Source: Acidobacteriota bacterium (GTDB taxonomy: Bacteria > Acidobacteriota > UBA6911 > RPQK01 > JAJDTT01). Taken from it: a stretch of 64,000 bases of DNA. A program made the position numbers and the translations under genes. Position 1 is the stretch's first letter, and the number at the start of each line of letters is the position of its first letter. Below, one piece after another: positions 1 through 9,680 of the stretch. The notes beneath the pieces were generated by a model, which worked only from the letters and a program-made list of their open reading frames with translations, made no database searches and was not told where the DNA came from. The stretch lies in the NCBI GenBank assembly GCA_028874215.1, contig JAPPLF010000108.1, positions 98,562 to 162,561 on the forward strand, read 5' to 3'.

Positions 1-114
1 GCCGCGCGACCGTCGCGATTCCGCCTCGCACAGAATGCCGGTCTCGAGTCGGATCAGGCCACCGGCCGGGTCGCCTCGGCAACTCCTGGTCCACGCTTCA
101 CTCGTCCGGCCGGA
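1..114. other. Window edge, no gene assigned
   Basis: This stretch lies downstream of the inositol monophosphatase stop codon on the minus strand. Minus-strand frames are open to the window edge, including one starting with GTG near position 92, but none is long enough or recognisable enough to name. It may contain the beginning of the next minus-strand gene. Confidence 0.3.
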
Positions 115-888
115 TCATTCGGGCCGCAGCATTTCGACCAGATCCTGGTGGATCCGGCCATTGCTGGCCAGCACCGTTCTTTCCTCCAAATGGAACGGTG
201 AACCGTTCAGATTGCTGACCGTTCCTCCGGCCTCCTCCACCACCAACCAGCCGGCCGCCATGTCCCAGGGACTCAAGCTCAACTCCCAGTAGCCGTCGAA
301 ACGCCCACAGGCGACGTAGCAGAGGTCGAGTGCCGCCGATCCATCCCGGCGCACCGCCTGGACCTTGCGGGACACTCGCGTGAACAGTTTCAGGTTCGTC
401 TCCATCTCCCGGTAATCGTAGGAGAATCCGGTGGCGAGAAAGCCGTTTCGCAAATCGGCTTGTTCGGACACGCGGATAGACTTGCCGTTGAGTTGCGCAC
501 CGCCGCCCACCGTCGCCGAAAAGAGCTCTTCCGCCACCGGATCGTAGACGATTCCCGCCTGGATCCGGCCTTCGACCCGATAGGCCACGGAAACGCTGAA
601 GAAGGGGTAGCGGTGCGAATAGTTGGTGGTGCCGTCCAACGGATCGACCACCCATTGCCGCTCGCCCGCTCCATGAACGCCTGATTCCTCCGCCAGAATG
701 GAATCGTGGGGGAAGTGGCGCCGGATGATGTCGATGATGGCGGTCTCGGCGGCGAGATCGGCTTCCGTCACCAGGTTTCTGGGTCCCTTGGCGGATACCT
801 CCACTCCGGAGTCCAGGTATTTCAGCAGGATCCGGCCACCCTCCAGTGCGGCTTCCCTGGCCACCGGCAGGATCTCACTCGTTCCCAT
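115..888 (-). CDS. suhB: Inositol monophosphatase family protein
   Basis: A 257-residue Mg2+-dependent phosphatase of the IMPase/FBPase superfamily, expected to hydrolyse inositol-1-phosphate or a related sugar phosphate in the cytoplasm. The metal-binding motifs are present: Glu67-Glu68 in AEESG, the DPLDGTTN loop with Asp82 and Asp85, and the late SPWDMAAG motif. The length is normal for the family. I chose ATG at 888, which shares its first base with the ispF stop codon (TGATG); a GTG one codon upstream is also in frame. The overlap suggests translational coupling to ispF at the end of the minus-strand operon. The exact substrate (inositol phosphate, NADP or fructose bisphosphate) cannot be told from the sequence. 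Confidence 0.93.
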   Translation of the reverse strand: MGTSEILPVAREAALEGGRILLKYLDSGVEVSAKGPRNLVTEADLAAETAIIDIIRRHFPHDSILAEESGVHGAGERQWVVDPLDGTTNYSHRYPFFSVSVAYRVEGRIQAGIVYDPVAEELFSATVGGGAQLNGKSIRVSEQADLRNGFLATGFSYDYREMETNLKLFTRVSRKVQAVRRDGSAALDLCYVACGRFDGYWELSLSPWDMAAGWLVVEEAGGTVSNLNGSPFHLEERTVLASNGRIHQDLVEMLRPE

Positions 889-1385
889 CACGCTTCCCGT
901 TGGGATCGGACCAGCAGGACGACCGCCTGAACGGCGATCCCCTCGCCCCGGCCGATCGGACCGCAGCCCTCCATTGTGGTCGCCTTGAGACCGATCCGTC
1001 CCGTCTCCACCGAAAGCAGCCTCGCCAGATTGGCTTTCATGGCGTCCACGTGGGGCTGGATCCGGGGGGCTTCCGCCAGCACCGTGATGTCCAGGTTGAC
1101 GAGGGCGAATCCCTTGTCCCGGACTCGCCCATACGCCTTCTGCAAGAGCACCCGGCTGGAGCTGTCGCGGTATGCCGGATCGGTATCGGGGAACCAGGTC
1201 CCGATGTCCCTGAGCCCGGCAGCCCCCAGGAGGGCGTCGATCACCGCATGGAGCAGAGCGTCGGCGTCCGAGTGCCCGCGCAACCCCAGGGGGTGCGGGA
1301 TCCGGACCCCACCCAGCAGGAGGCGCCGGTCCTGGCCGAAGGGGTGAAAATCGAATCCCAGGCCGACACGAAATCCATCCGTCAT
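888..1385 (-). CDS. ispF: 2-C-methyl-D-erythritol 2,4-cyclodiphosphate synthase
   Basis: This 165-residue cytoplasmic enzyme of the MEP isoprenoid pathway converts CDP-ME-2-phosphate to MEcPP with loss of CMP. The N-terminal metal site GxGxDxH is seen as Asp12 and His14. The GHSDADALLH motif and the C-terminal TTMEG...GRGEGIA segment are intact. The reading frame stays open 86 codons further upstream, but that extension is Arg/Ser/Pro-rich, unlike the family, and overlaps ispD, so I start at the ATG at 1385. It lies 64 bases after ispD and overlaps the IMPase gene by one base. ispD and ispE are also in the window, giving three pathway steps in 11 kb. Confidence 0.95.
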   Translation of the reverse strand: MTDGFRVGLGFDFHPFGQDRRLLLGGVRIPHPLGLRGHSDADALLHAVIDALLGAAGLRDIGTWFPDTDPAYRDSSSRVLLQKAYGRVRDKGFALVNLDITVLAEAPRIQPHVDAMKANLARLLSVETGRIGLKATTMEGCGPIGRGEGIAVQAVVLLVRSQREA

Positions 1386-1449
1386 GCCTGCACTCCGTAC
1401 CCTGGTTCCCCTGAATCCGTTCTCAAACCATCTGGAAACGGGCGGACGC

Positions 1450-2094
1450 TCACAGATCCCCCTCGAATGTGACCTTGAGGTTCCTGGGATCTCCCTCCAC
1501 CGCCTGAACCTCCGCTCCGATGCGCTCCACCAGGGAGGACTCGTCGGTCCCGTAGAAGTGGTCCCGTCCGGCTTGCCGGAGGGCCTCGTTGAGGATTTCG
1601 GCCGGAAATCCCTGCGGCGTCTGGGCGAGACCCAGGCGCTCACGCTCCAGGGTTCCCTCCACCCGCCCCGAAACCACCTCCTTCACCGTGTCCCGAATCT
1701 TCAGGACCGGAACCGCGGCCTTCCCCCGGCGCACCGTCCGGATCACCCGGGATATCAGCCGGGCATCGACGTAGGGCCGGGCCGCATCGTGGACCAGGAC
1801 GATCTCCACGCCGGGAGAGAGCAGTTGGAGACCCCGGGACACGGTGTCCTGCCGGTGGCGGCCACCCGCGGCCACGCGCCACTCCCGGCCTTTGACAGCG
1901 CCGGCCGACAACTCTCGCCGGACCGTCTCGATCCAGTCTTCCGGCACCAGTATCACCGCCTCGTCCAGGAAAGGCAGGAAGGGGTTCAAGGCCAGCCGGT
2001 ACAGGCGCTCGCCCCCCATCCTCAAAAACTGCTTCGGGGTCGGGGAGCCGAATCGGGAGCCGCTGCCGGCAGCCGCCAGAATCAGTCCGATCAA
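1450..2094 (-). CDS. ispD: 2-C-methyl-D-erythritol 4-phosphate cytidylyltransferase
   Basis: MEP-pathway nucleotidyltransferase joining CTP and MEP to make CDP-ME. The family signatures are in order: the AAAGSGSRFG nucleotide loop followed by KQF, GGRHRQDTV, VHDAARP, QTPQGF, GTDESSLVE and the C-terminal NLKVTFEGDL. The start is uncertain. A TTG at 2094 overlaps the radA stop codon as TTGA, gives 214 residues and begins a few residues before the nucleotide loop as in homologues. An in-frame GTG at 2130 would add 12 residues and overlap radA by 40 bases. Neither has a clear Shine-Dalgarno, which favours coupling to radA translation. The next gene, ispF, is the step after IspE. Confidence 0.94.
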   Translation of the reverse strand: MIGLILAAAGSGSRFGSPTPKQFLRMGGERLYRLALNPFLPFLDEAVILVPEDWIETVRRELSAGAVKGREWRVAAGGRHRQDTVSRGLQLLSPGVEIVLVHDAARPYVDARLISRVIRTVRRGKAAVPVLKIRDTVKEVVSGRVEGTLERERLGLAQTPQGFPAEILNEALRQAGRDHFYGTDESSLVERIGAEVQAVEGDPRNLKVTFEGDL

Positions 2095-3458
2095 GGCCCG
2101 ATTCCCGGGAGAGCGATCGCCTGGAGGCACTGGCCGACCGTGGCCACGCCCCGCAGGGAGACCCCGCGAACCGTCTCACTCAGAGGCAGGCTGTTGGCGG
2201 GCAGGATCAGGTTTCGAAAGCCCATCATCGACGCTTCCTTGACCCGATTCTGCGGGAAGCTGACGGCCCGGATCTCGCCTGCGAGGCCGACTTCTCCGAA
2301 GACCACCGTCGATTCGGGAAGCGGGTGGTTTCCCAGGCTCGACACGATGGCCGCGACGATGGCCAGGTCCACTCCCGGCTCGGTCAGGGAGAATCCGCCG
2401 GCGACGTTGATGTAGACGTCGCTGCCCAGAAGATCCAGTCCCAGGCGCTTCTCCAGCATGGCCAGGAGCAATGCCACCCGGTTGGCATCGATTCCGTCCG
2501 TCATCCTCCTGGCGGCGCTGAAGCCACTCTGGCTGACCAGCGCCTGGACTTCCACGAGAACCGGCCTCGAACCTTCCATGGTGCAGGTGACGGCGGATCC
2601 CGAAACCCGCTCGCTGCGCTGGGACAGGAACAGCCGGGAAGGATTCTCGACACAGCGAAGTCCCCGGCTGGACATTTCGAAGATTCCCAATTCGTTGGAC
2701 GGACCGAATCGGTTCTTGACCGCCCGGACGATCTTTTCGTTCCGGTGGCGAGTCCCCTCGAAATAGAGCACCACGTCCACGATGTGCTCCAGCGCCTTGG
2801 GTCCGGCCAGGGCCCCGTCTTTCGTGATATGCCCGATGAGAAGGACCGGAACGCCTTCCCTCTTGGCGAAGACCAGAAGCTCGGCGGCGCAGTCCCGTAT
2901 CTGGCTGACGCTTCCCGGGATGGATTCGGTCGCCTCGCTGAACACGGTCTGGATCGAGTCCACGATCACCACCGACGGCCGGAGGCTCTCGATCTGCTCA
3001 AGGATTCGCTCCAGGCAGGTCTCTCCCAGCAAGTAGAGGCGCGTTCCCTTGACCTGCAATCGGTCACCGCGCAGTCGAATCTGCTCGACAGACTCCTCCC
3101 CCGCCACATAGAGGACGGGACGGCCCCGGTTCGAGAGGCTCTCGGCCACTTGAAGCAGGAGGGTCGACTTGCCGATACCCGGCTCTCCTCCCAAAAGAAT
3201 CAGGGAACCGGGCACGATTCCTCCGCCCAGGGTCCGGTCGACCTCCGGGTTGCCCGTGTTCATTCGTTGCAGCCCGCGGCCCTGAATCTCCGCATACGCG
3301 TGCGCGGGCACGGCCGGCCTGGACTTGCCCGAAGTGGAGACCTTTTCCTCCACCAGGGCGTTCCAGTCACCGCAGGAGGGGCAACGGCCGAACCACTTGG
3401 GACTCTGGAATCCGCACTCGCTGCAGACGTGCAAGTGCTTGAGCGGGGCTGGGACCAT
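2091..3458 (-). CDS. radA: DNA repair protein RadA
   Basis: A 455-residue RecA-like ATPase that processes recombination intermediates by driving branch migration. It has the three expected parts. The N-terminal C4 zinc finger has Cys12, Cys15, Cys26 and Cys29. The RecA-type ATPase core has the Walker A motif GEPGIGKST near residue 90 and the RadA-specific KNRFGPSNE motif. The C-terminal third is a Lon-protease-like domain without a need for catalytic residues. The length is usual. It lies between dnaB (27 bases upstream) and ispD (TTGA overlap), so replication, repair and isoprenoid genes appear co-transcribed. Confidence 0.97.
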   Translation of the reverse strand: MVPAPLKHLHVCSECGFQSPKWFGRCPSCGDWNALVEEKVSTSGKSRPAVPAHAYAEIQGRGLQRMNTGNPEVDRTLGGGIVPGSLILLGGEPGIGKSTLLLQVAESLSNRGRPVLYVAGEESVEQIRLRGDRLQVKGTRLYLLGETCLERILEQIESLRPSVVIVDSIQTVFSEATESIPGSVSQIRDCAAELLVFAKREGVPVLLIGHITKDGALAGPKALEHIVDVVLYFEGTRHRNEKIVRAVKNRFGPSNELGIFEMSSRGLRCVENPSRLFLSQRSERVSGSAVTCTMEGSRPVLVEVQALVSQSGFSAARRMTDGIDANRVALLLAMLEKRLGLDLLGSDVYINVAGGFSLTEPGVDLAIVAAIVSSLGNHPLPESTVVFGEVGLAGEIRAVSFPQNRVKEASMMGFRNLILPANSLPLSETVRGVSLRGVATVGQCLQAIALPGIGP

Positions 3459-3485
3459 TGCGGAAATTCTATCAGCAACCCGTGG

Positions 3486-4883
3486 CTAAAACGGCGCCGC
3501 TTCCGATCCGGCAGGCTCGCTCCCGCTTAAAGCCGTCTCCGGAGTATAGAACCGCGTAAACTTTTCGAGGAACACCAGCTTCACGGTCCCGGTAGGCCCA
3601 TTCCGCTGCTTGCCGACGATAATCTCCGTATAACGATCGTCCTCGTCCAAATCCTCGTCTTTCTTATAGTAGGACTCCCGGTAAATGAACATGACCACAT
3701 CGGCGTCCTGTTCGATCGAACCGGACTCTCGCAGGTCCGAGAGTTGAGGACGGTGGTTCCCACGTCTCTGCTCCGGGGCCCGGCTCAACTGGGAAATGGC
3801 GATCAGAGGCACGCTCAACTCCTTGGCAAGCGCCTTCAGCGAGCGGCTGATGGTTGAAATTTCCTGCTGCCGATTCTCGTGCCGACGGCGCCCGGAAAGC
3901 TCTCCCGACATCAGTTGGAGATAATCCACGATGAGCAGATCCAGCCCCTGTTCCGACGCCAGCCGGCGGGCCTTGGAACGCATCTCCAACAGGGAAATGC
4001 CGGGAGTGTCGTCGATGAAGAGCCGGGCCTCGGAAAGGCGGCTCACCGCACCTGCCAGATCGGTCCATTCTCTCTTGGAAAGGAAGCCGGAGCGCATCTT
4101 GTGGCTGTCCACCCGGGCTTCGGAGCAGAGAAGCCGCAAGGCCAATTGTTGAGAAGTCATCTCAAGACTGAACACTCCAGCTACCTTCTGCTTCTTGACC
4201 GCAACATACTGAGCGATGTTCAGAGCCAAACTGGTCTTTCCCAAACCGGGCCGCGCCGCGATGATGATGAGATCGGAGTTCTGAAGGCCTGACAACATCC
4301 CGTCCAACTGGGTAAAACCGGTGGGGACTCCGGTGACCTCATCCTGTCGCGAATGTAGATTTTCCACATGCTTGTAGGCTGACGACAGGAGTTCCTGCAG
4401 AGGAGCGAAACCGGTGCGGGATCTCTCCTGGCCGATCTGGAAGATGGCTTTCTCCGCCTCCTCCAGGAGGAGGCCGGGATCCTCTTCATCGGAGAAACTG
4501 CGATTCAGAATGTCGTTGGCGGAGTGGACCAGCTTTCGCAGGACGGCCTTCTCCTTGACGATGCGTGCGTAGTCCTCGATGTTGGCGACACGGGGGACGC
4601 CGTCCACCAGGGAGGCGATATAGGCAACGCCTCCCACCGCGTCCAGGTCGGTCCGCCGTGTCAATTCCTCCCGCAGGGTCAGGATGTCGACGGCCTTGGA
4701 GGCTCCGGCCAGTGTGACGATGGTGTCGAAGATGCGGCGATGGCTTTCCAGGTAGAAGTCTTCGCTGACCAGCAACTCGGCGGCCTGGTCGAATATCCGG
4801 TTGTCCAGCAGCACCGCCCCCAGGACGGCCCGTTCCGCTTCGGCGCTGTGGGGGAGAGTCTTCTCCAGGGAGGAGGAATTCAT
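3486..4883 (-). CDS. dnaB: Replicative DNA helicase DnaB
   Basis: A 465-residue hexameric helicase that unwinds DNA 5'-3' at the replication fork and recruits primase. The N-terminal DnaB domain (about residues 8-110) is followed by a linker and the RecA-like C-terminal domain with Walker [10 protein letters not shown] near residues 210-218 and Walker [10 protein letters not shown]. No intein is present. The ATG at 4883 has no Shine-Dalgarno, but a perfect TATAAT sits only 8 bases upstream, so the message may start at or next to the initiation codon. A DciA/DUF721 protein, a DnaB-loader family, lies 12 kb away in this window. Confidence 0.97.
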   Translation of the reverse strand: MNSSSLEKTLPHSAEAERAVLGAVLLDNRIFDQAAELLVSEDFYLESHRRIFDTIVTLAGASKAVDILTLREELTRRTDLDAVGGVAYIASLVDGVPRVANIEDYARIVKEKAVLRKLVHSANDILNRSFSDEEDPGLLLEEAEKAIFQIGQERSRTGFAPLQELLSSAYKHVENLHSRQDEVTGVPTGFTQLDGMLSGLQNSDLIIIAARPGLGKTSLALNIAQYVAVKKQKVAGVFSLEMTSQQLALRLLCSEARVDSHKMRSGFLSKREWTDLAGAVSRLSEARLFIDDTPGISLLEMRSKARRLASEQGLDLLIVDYLQLMSGELSGRRRHENRQQEISTISRSLKALAKELSVPLIAISQLSRAPEQRRGNHRPQLSDLRESGSIEQDADVVMFIYRESYYKKDEDLDEDDRYTEIIVGKQRNGPTGTVKLVFLEKFTRFYTPETALSGSEPAGSEAAPF

Positions 4884-4891
4884 GTGGCCGG

Positions 4892-4897
4892 ATTATA
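4892..4897 (-). promoter_or_regulatory. Candidate -10 box of dnaB (TATAAT)
   Basis: Read on the minus strand, a perfect TATAAT occupies these bases and is followed by 8 bases and then the dnaB ATG. Transcription normally begins 6-8 bases after the -10 box, so the mRNA would be leaderless or nearly so. No good -35 match is seen at 17 or 18 bases spacing (best 3 of 6). Confidence 0.45.
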
Positions 4898-4978
4898 TTG
4901 GGCTAGGCCCCGGATTCGGAAGGTGAATAACGAGCCGCCCGCGACTGTCGCGGCTCCGGACGTTCAGGACGCCCCTCG

Positions 4979-5548
4979 TCAGCCGGAATCCGAGTCGGGA
5001 GTTTCGACTTCGGCTGCCTTCATCTCGTCGACCAGGAACTCCAACTCGGCCACCAACCGGTTGGACTCGTCATCCTGCCGTTTCAGCCGCTCGACCGGAT
5101 CGTCTTCCTCCGGAACGATGGAAACCAGGAGTTGGGCCGTGACCTCGGCGTGGCAGCGGATGTCCAACCGGTAGTTGCCGATGCTCTTGATGGGGTGCTC
5201 CAGCAGGATCTTGCGGCGATCCACTTCGATCCCGTTGGCCGAGAGCAGGTCGGAGACATCCCTCGATGTCACCGAGCCGAACAGCACTCCCGTGTCTCCC
5301 GCCCGCCGGCTCAACACCGCATGGTGGCGCGAGAATTCTTCGGCCAGGAGTTCGGCTTCCGCCTTGTGTTTGGCCTGCCTTCGGGCCTGGGCCAGCCTCT
5401 GCGACTCCACCAGCTTCCGGTTGGCCGGAGTCGAAAGCAGCGCCAGCCCCTTGGGCAGCAAATAGTTTCGTCCGTAGCCCTTGGCCACGCGGACCACATC
5501 GCCGCGCCGCCCGAGATGCTCGACGTCCCCCACCAGAATCAGTTCCAT
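4979..5548 (-). CDS. rplI: 50S ribosomal protein bL9 with C-terminal extension
   Basis: Large-subunit ribosomal protein of 189 residues that binds 23S rRNA near the L1 stalk base. The N-terminal domain matches the family strongly: it starts MELILVGDVEHLG and carries the GYGRNYLLPKG loop. A long charged helix (about residues 45-75) links it to the C-terminal domain ending near residue 150. About 40 further residues, rich in Asp/Glu and ending SDSG, extend beyond the usual length of roughly 150. The last gene of the rpsF-rpsR-rplI ribosomal cluster, it lies 36 bases after rpsR. Confidence 0.96.
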   Translation of the reverse strand: MELILVGDVEHLGRRGDVVRVAKGYGRNYLLPKGLALLSTPANRKLVESQRLAQARRQAKHKAEAELLAEEFSRHHAVLSRRAGDTGVLFGSVTSRDVSDLLSANGIEVDRRKILLEHPIKSIGNYRLDIRCHAEVTAQLLVSIVPEEDDPVERLKRQDDESNRLVAELEFLVDEMKAAEVETPDSDSG

Positions 5549-5584
5549 GGTCGTGCCCCTCAGTGGAATAACAGTGGGCGGAGA

Positions 5585-5797
5585 TCAATCCGAGACGTAG
5601 GGAAGGAGGGCCAGGTGGCGAGCCCGCTTCAAGGCCCGCTTCAACTTCCGCTGACACGGCGCACAGACGCCACTGAGCCGGCGGGGCGAAATCTTGGCCC
5701 GTTCCGGCACGTACTGATTCAGCATCCGCACGTCCTTGTAATCGATGTATTCCATCTTGTCGGCGCAGAACTTGCAATACCTGCGTCTTCTAGGCAT
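5585..5797 (-). CDS. rpsR: 30S ribosomal protein bS18
   Basis: A 70-residue small-subunit protein that pairs with bS6 on the 16S rRNA platform. The start is fixed by the ATG at 5797, whose first codons read [11 protein letters not shown]; the conserved body with IDYKDV and the Arg-rich C-terminal half follow. It keeps the cysteines of the zinc-binding form: CKFC near the N-terminus and CAPC in the middle. The gene start overlaps the end of rpsF by 8 bases (ATGCCTAG), and no ssb gene lies between them as it does in many bacteria. The open frame upstream of this ATG is the rpsF region in another frame. Confidence 0.95.
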   Translation of the reverse strand: MPRRRRYCKFCADKMEYIDYKDVRMLNQYVPERAKISPRRLSGVCAPCQRKLKRALKRARHLALLPYVSD

Positions 5798-6188
5798 GGC
5801 TCGCTTCCCGGGACGCGGACCCTTGGGCCGGTGCGGGTGCCTCCGGCTCGGTCTTGCGTCGTTCCTTTCTCTTTTTTCTGCCTTCGGCGCGCTTACGCTC
5901 CAAGTCGACGCGAATGGCGAGGAAACGGATGATGGAGTCGCTGACCCTGACCCGGCGTTCCAGTTCCCGCAACGCGACGTTGGAGTCCGCCAGGACGGTG
6001 AAAATGACGTATTGGCCGTCCGTATGTTTCTTGACCGGAAAGGCCAAGCGCCGCCGGCCCCACCGATCCACGTTGGCCACCTCCGCCCCACGTTCCTCGG
6101 CGGCCTGCCGTAGGCTGTCGATGATGGCCTGGGTCTGCTCCTCGTCCAGCGTTGGAGCCAGAATGAAAACCGCCTCGTATTCCCTCAT
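5790..6188 (-). CDS. rpsF: 30S ribosomal protein bS6
   Basis: A 132-residue small-subunit protein that forms a heterodimer with bS18. The sequence starts [12 protein letters not shown] at the ATG at 6188, as in most bS6 proteins; an in-frame upstream extension of 32 residues is low in family resemblance and was not used. The [14 protein letters not shown] motif, the core of the rRNA-binding surface, is clear. The C-terminal 35 residues are an Arg/Lys then Glu/Ala-rich tail. It overlaps rpsR by 8 bases, so the two partner proteins should be made in a coupled way. Confidence 0.95.
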   Translation of the reverse strand: MREYEAVFILAPTLDEEQTQAIIDSLRQAAEERGAEVANVDRWGRRRLAFPVKKHTDGQYVIFTVLADSNVALRELERRVRVSDSIIRFLAIRVDLERKRAEGRKKRKERRKTEPEAPAPAQGSASREASHA

Positions 6189-6292
6189 TCGACTGCTCGA
6201 TCCTCCGTGGCCGGAACCACAGTTTTGCAAGTTGTTCAGTTTAGCACAGCGCCCGTCTCTGCTGACAGTTCGGGCCAAGTTCACTGGGGCCG

Positions 6293-8332
6293 TTAGACCA
6301 ACAACGGCGCGATCACCAGCGCGACGATGGACATGAGCTTCACCAGGATGTTCATGGACGGACCGCTCGTGTCCTTGAACGGGTCTCCCACGGTGTCGCC
6401 CACCACCGCCGCCTTGTGGGCTTCCGAGCCTTTGCCTCCCAGAATGCCCTCCTCGATCATCTTCTTGGCGTTATCCCAGGCCCCTCCCGCGTTGGCCATG
6501 AAGAGCGCCAGCAGCACCCCCACCAGCATCGACCCAGCCAGCATTCCCCCCAGAGAATGCGGTCCCAGCACGAAACCGACGATGACCGGGGCCGCCACGG
6601 CGGTGATGCCCGGAGCCACCATCTCCTTCAGAGCGGCCCGGGTGGAGATGTCGATGCACCGGGTCGTGTCCGGCTCGGCCTCGCCCTCCATGAGTCCCGG
6701 AATCTCCCGGAACTGGCGCCGCACCTCCTCCACCATCCTGAAGGCCGCGCGTCCCACCGAAGACATGGTGAGGTTCCCGATGAAGAAGGGGAGGGTTCCC
6801 CCGATGAAGAAGCCGACCACCACCCGGGGATCGATGAGATCCAATTGAAGCTGTTTCCCGGGCAGACTCTGGGCCACAGTCTGGGAATAGGCCGAAAACA
6901 GCGCCAGAGCGGTGAGCGCCGCCGAGCCGATGGCGAACCCCTTGCCGATGGCGGCAGTCGTGTTGCCCAGGGAATCCAGGCTGTCGGTGATCTTCCGGAC
7001 GTCGGGACCCAGGCCGCTCATCTCGGAGATCCCGCCGGCGTTGTCCGCTATGGGGCCGTAGGCGTCGACCGACATGGTTACTCCCACCGTCGCCAGCATG
7101 CCCACCGCGGCGATCCCGATTCCGTAGAGGCCGGCGAAGTTGTAGGCGACCATGATGGTCCCGGCGATGGTCAGTATGGGGAGGGCCGTCGACTCCATCC
7201 CCACGGCCAGGCCCGAGATGATGTTGGTGGCGACGCCCGTCTTGCACGATTCGGCGATGCGGCGGACCGGATTGCCCGAGGTGTACCACTCGGTAAGCAA
7301 CCCGATGAGGACTCCCGCGACGGCCCCCAGCAGGACCGCGTAAAAGACGCCCGCTTCCAGATCCAGGGCGCGTACCGCGAACCAGGTCCCCGCCAGGAGA
7401 AGCAGGGCGCTCACATACGTGGCATTGCGCAGAACCGCAGCCGGGCTGAGATTGCGGAGCACTCGAATGGAAACCACACCGATGAGGGAGGCGATCAGGC
7501 CGATGGCGATGACCACCAGGGGAAACAGCATGTAGCGGCTCTTGTCGGCGTCCCCGATGATGAGTATCTGAGTGGTCCCCGCCGCGGCGATGGCGATCGT
7601 GGCGATCACCGAGCCGACGTAACTCTCGAAAATATCCGCGCCCATGCCTGCCGTGTCTCCGACGCAATCGCCCACATTGTCGGCGATGGTGGCCGGGTTT
7701 CTCGGGTCGTCCTCGGGAATTCCCGCTTCCACCTTGCCCACCAGATCGGCTCCCACGTCCGCCGTCTTCGTATAAATTCCGCCGCCCACTCTGGCGAAAA
7801 GGGCGATGGAGCTGGCGCCCATGGCAAAACCGTTGATGTCGCGCTCGGAAATGAAGCCGTTGCTGTAGAGCAGGTAGGCGATGCAGATTCCCAACATGCC
7901 GAGGCTGGCGACCGAAAGACCCATCACGGCCCCTCCGGAAAAGGCCACGTTCAGGGCGTCGCCGATCCCGGAAGTGGAGGCGGCCTGGGTGGTGCGGACG
8001 TTGGCGCGGGTCGCCGCCTTCATACCGAAGAAACCGGCGATCATGGAGAGGAACGCTCCGGCCAGAAAGGCCATTCCGGTACCCGCCGAAAGACTCCACC
8101 AGAGCAGAAGGAAGACCACCACGACAAAGACGGCCAGAATCCCGTACTCGCGGCGCAGAAACACCATGGCGCCGTCATGGATGGCGTCGGAGATGCGCGC
8201 CATCGTCTTGTTCTGGATGTCTATCTTGTTGATGAACCGGTATATCAGGCCGGCTGCAAGGAGTCCGGCCAAGGCCACCGCGCCCACCGCGGGGACCAGT
8301 TCTCCAGCAGAAAGAAAGTTCGCATAGACCAT
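6293..8332 (-). CDS. hppA: Membrane-bound ion-pumping pyrophosphatase
   Basis: A 679-residue polytopic membrane enzyme that couples hydrolysis of pyrophosphate to H+ or Na+ export. Conserved substrate and metal loops are seen: [26 protein letters not shown] with the following [12 protein letters not shown], and the late [15 protein letters not shown]. About sixteen hydrophobic segments are visible. The [10 protein letters not shown] segment has Ala at the position where K+-independent enzymes have Lys, so it should belong to the K+-dependent subfamily; this is inference from known family rules. I start at ATG 8332 (MVYANFL); the frame extends 16 codons upstream into an unlikely charged leader. 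The pyrophosphate could come from tRNA charging and biosynthesis encoded nearby. Confidence 0.95.
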   Translation of the reverse strand: MVYANFLSAGELVPAVGAVALAGLLAAGLIYRFINKIDIQNKTMARISDAIHDGAMVFLRREYGILAVFVVVVFLLLWWSLSAGTGMAFLAGAFLSMIAGFFGMKAATRANVRTTQAASTSGIGDALNVAFSGGAVMGLSVASLGMLGICIAYLLYSNGFISERDINGFAMGASSIALFARVGGGIYTKTADVGADLVGKVEAGIPEDDPRNPATIADNVGDCVGDTAGMGADIFESYVGSVIATIAIAAAGTTQILIIGDADKSRYMLFPLVVIAIGLIASLIGVVSIRVLRNLSPAAVLRNATYVSALLLLAGTWFAVRALDLEAGVFYAVLLGAVAGVLIGLLTEWYTSGNPVRRIAESCKTGVATNIISGLAVGMESTALPILTIAGTIMVAYNFAGLYGIGIAAVGMLATVGVTMSVDAYGPIADNAGGISEMSGLGPDVRKITDSLDSLGNTTAAIGKGFAIGSAALTALALFSAYSQTVAQSLPGKQLQLDLIDPRVVVGFFIGGTLPFFIGNLTMSSVGRAAFRMVEEVRRQFREIPGLMEGEAEPDTTRCIDISTRAALKEMVAPGITAVAAPVIVGFVLGPHSLGGMLAGSMLVGVLLALFMANAGGAWDNAKKMIEEGILGGKGSEAHKAAVVGDTVGDPFKDTSGPSMNILVKLMSIVALVIAPLLV

Positions 8333-8346
8333 CGAAAACCCGCCTT

Positions 8347-8937
8347 TCAGTTCAGTGGCCGGAGGTTTTCGTGCCTCCAACCATTGACCAGGTCCATGGC
8401 CCGCAAATGGCCATGGGTCAGTATCGTGTCGACCGCCAGGACCGCACGGTCCAGCACGGCGTCCAGTATCAACCGCTCACCCGCCGTGAAGGGGGAGAGC
8501 AGATAATCGGTCAGATCCCCTTCCACCGCGTCGCCGCCCACTCCGATTCGCAGCCGGGGAATCTGTTTCGTTCCTACCATCCGAATGATCGAGTCCATGC
8601 CCTTCTGTCCGCCCGAGCTGCCGGAACGCCGGACCCGCAACCGTCCCAAGGGCAACTGTGCCTCGTCGTAGACCACAAGGAGCTCCTCCGGATCGGCGCC
8701 ATAGTGAACAAGCAGCGAGCGAACCGCGATGCCGCTGAGGTTCATGTAGGTTTGCGGCTTGGCCAGAATCAGCGATCCGCTCTCGCGCTCGACCCGGCAG
8801 ACGCGCGAACGTCCGGCGGCGGAACCGAACCGGGCGGCGCTCATAGCGGCCAGGCGGTCGACCAGCATGAACCCCGAGTTGTGTCGGGTCGCTCGGTACC
8901 GGCGGCCCGGGTTGCCCAACCCAACGACCAGAAGCAC
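8347..8937 (-). CDS. pth: Peptidyl-tRNA hydrolase
   Basis: A 196-residue cytoplasmic esterase that recycles peptidyl-tRNA released from stalled ribosomes. The family motifs are in place: VGLGNPG at the N-terminus, the catalytic His19 in TRHNSGF, the Asp in [11 protein letters not shown], and a [11 protein letters not shown] segment in the position of the GGHNG loop of the E. coli enzyme. It starts 5 bases after rplY ends and ends 14 bases before hppA starts, so it sits inside the translation-rich operon. This rplY-pth adjacency is widespread in bacteria. Confidence 0.96.
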   Translation of the reverse strand: MLLVVGLGNPGRRYRATRHNSGFMLVDRLAAMSAARFGSAAGRSRVCRVERESGSLILAKPQTYMNLSGIAVRSLLVHYGADPEELLVVYDEAQLPLGRLRVRRSGSSGGQKGMDSIIRMVGTKQIPRLRIGVGGDAVEGDLTDYLLSPFTAGERLILDAVLDRAVLAVDTILTHGHLRAMDLVNGWRHENLRPLN

Positions 8938-8942
8938 CAGCG

Positions 8943-9599
8943 CTATTCTCCGGGTTGGCTTCCTTCCGGCTGACCTCCTCCCGCGACCTCCGGTTCAGCG
9001 GTTTCCTCGTCGAGCATGAGATCAGCCTCGTCTGTCTCGACCAGGGGAGCTGCTATCGTCAGGATGGTCAGGTCCGGATCGGAGAGAATCTCCACCTTTT
9101 CCTGATCCACATCCAGTTGTTCCACCCGCACCGAGTCTCCAATTTCCAGGTCGGTCACATTGATTCGAATGTGATCGGGCAGGTCCCCGGGGAGGCACTC
9201 CAAATGGATTTCTCGCACTACCAGGTCCAGAATTCCCCCGTGCATCTTGACACCGGAGGCCGTCCCCACGATCTCCACCGGTACGTCGAAGACCATGGTC
9301 CGGTCCATGGAGATGGCTATGAAGTCGGCATGGAGAAGTTCCTCTCCTACCGGGTCACGCTGGAACTCGCGGATCAGGACGTCTTTCTCCTGGTCCTGGT
9401 ACTTCAACGTGAAAATCGTGTTGTGGCCCGTATCGGAGTGCAGGATCCGGTCCAGGTCTTTGGGATCGACGGAGACGGCGACCGGCAACACATTGCGGCC
9501 GTAGACGATTCCAGGCAACCGTCCTGCGGCGCGTAGCCTCCGGTTGGCGTTCTTTCCGAATTCCCGACGTATCTGCGACTCCACCGTCAATCGAGGCAT
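8943..9599 (-). CDS. rplY: 50S ribosomal protein bL25 (general stress protein Ctc type)
   Basis: A 218-residue ribosomal protein that binds 5S rRNA. The N-terminal L25 domain (residues about 1-95) includes GKNANRRLRAAGRLPGIVYG; the TL5/CTC C-terminal beta domain (about 96-190) follows, then an acidic Glu/Gly/Pro tail. I use the ATG at 9599, which is preceded by a strong GGAGG-containing ribosome-binding site; an in-frame upstream start would add 25 residues of unrelated sequence. It lies between prs and pth, the arrangement common in many bacterial phyla. Confidence 0.95.
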   Translation of the reverse strand: MPRLTVESQIRREFGKNANRRLRAAGRLPGIVYGRNVLPVAVSVDPKDLDRILHSDTGHNTIFTLKYQDQEKDVLIREFQRDPVGEELLHADFIAISMDRTMVFDVPVEIVGTASGVKMHGGILDLVVREIHLECLPGDLPDHIRINVTDLEIGDSVRVEQLDVDQEKVEILSDPDLTILTIAAPLVETDEADLMLDEETAEPEVAGGGQPEGSQPGE

Positions 9600-9680
9600 T
9601 TCCTCCAACTCCTCTTTCCTGTGTTCGAGCTGCCCTGAGAAAACGGACCAACCCGCGCAACTCGGTTTCCGCATTCAGGA

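Noticed and set aside
1386..1643. Upstream extension of ispF by 86 codons
   Set aside because: The extension is Arg/Ser/Pro-rich and overlaps ispD, while IspF proteins start right before the first metal site. The ATG at 1385 fits.
6471..8099. Open minus-strand frame of 542 residues inside hppA
   Set aside because: It overlaps the strongly supported hppA gene in another frame. Its translation is His, Gly and Arg-rich low-complexity sequence without any family resemblance.
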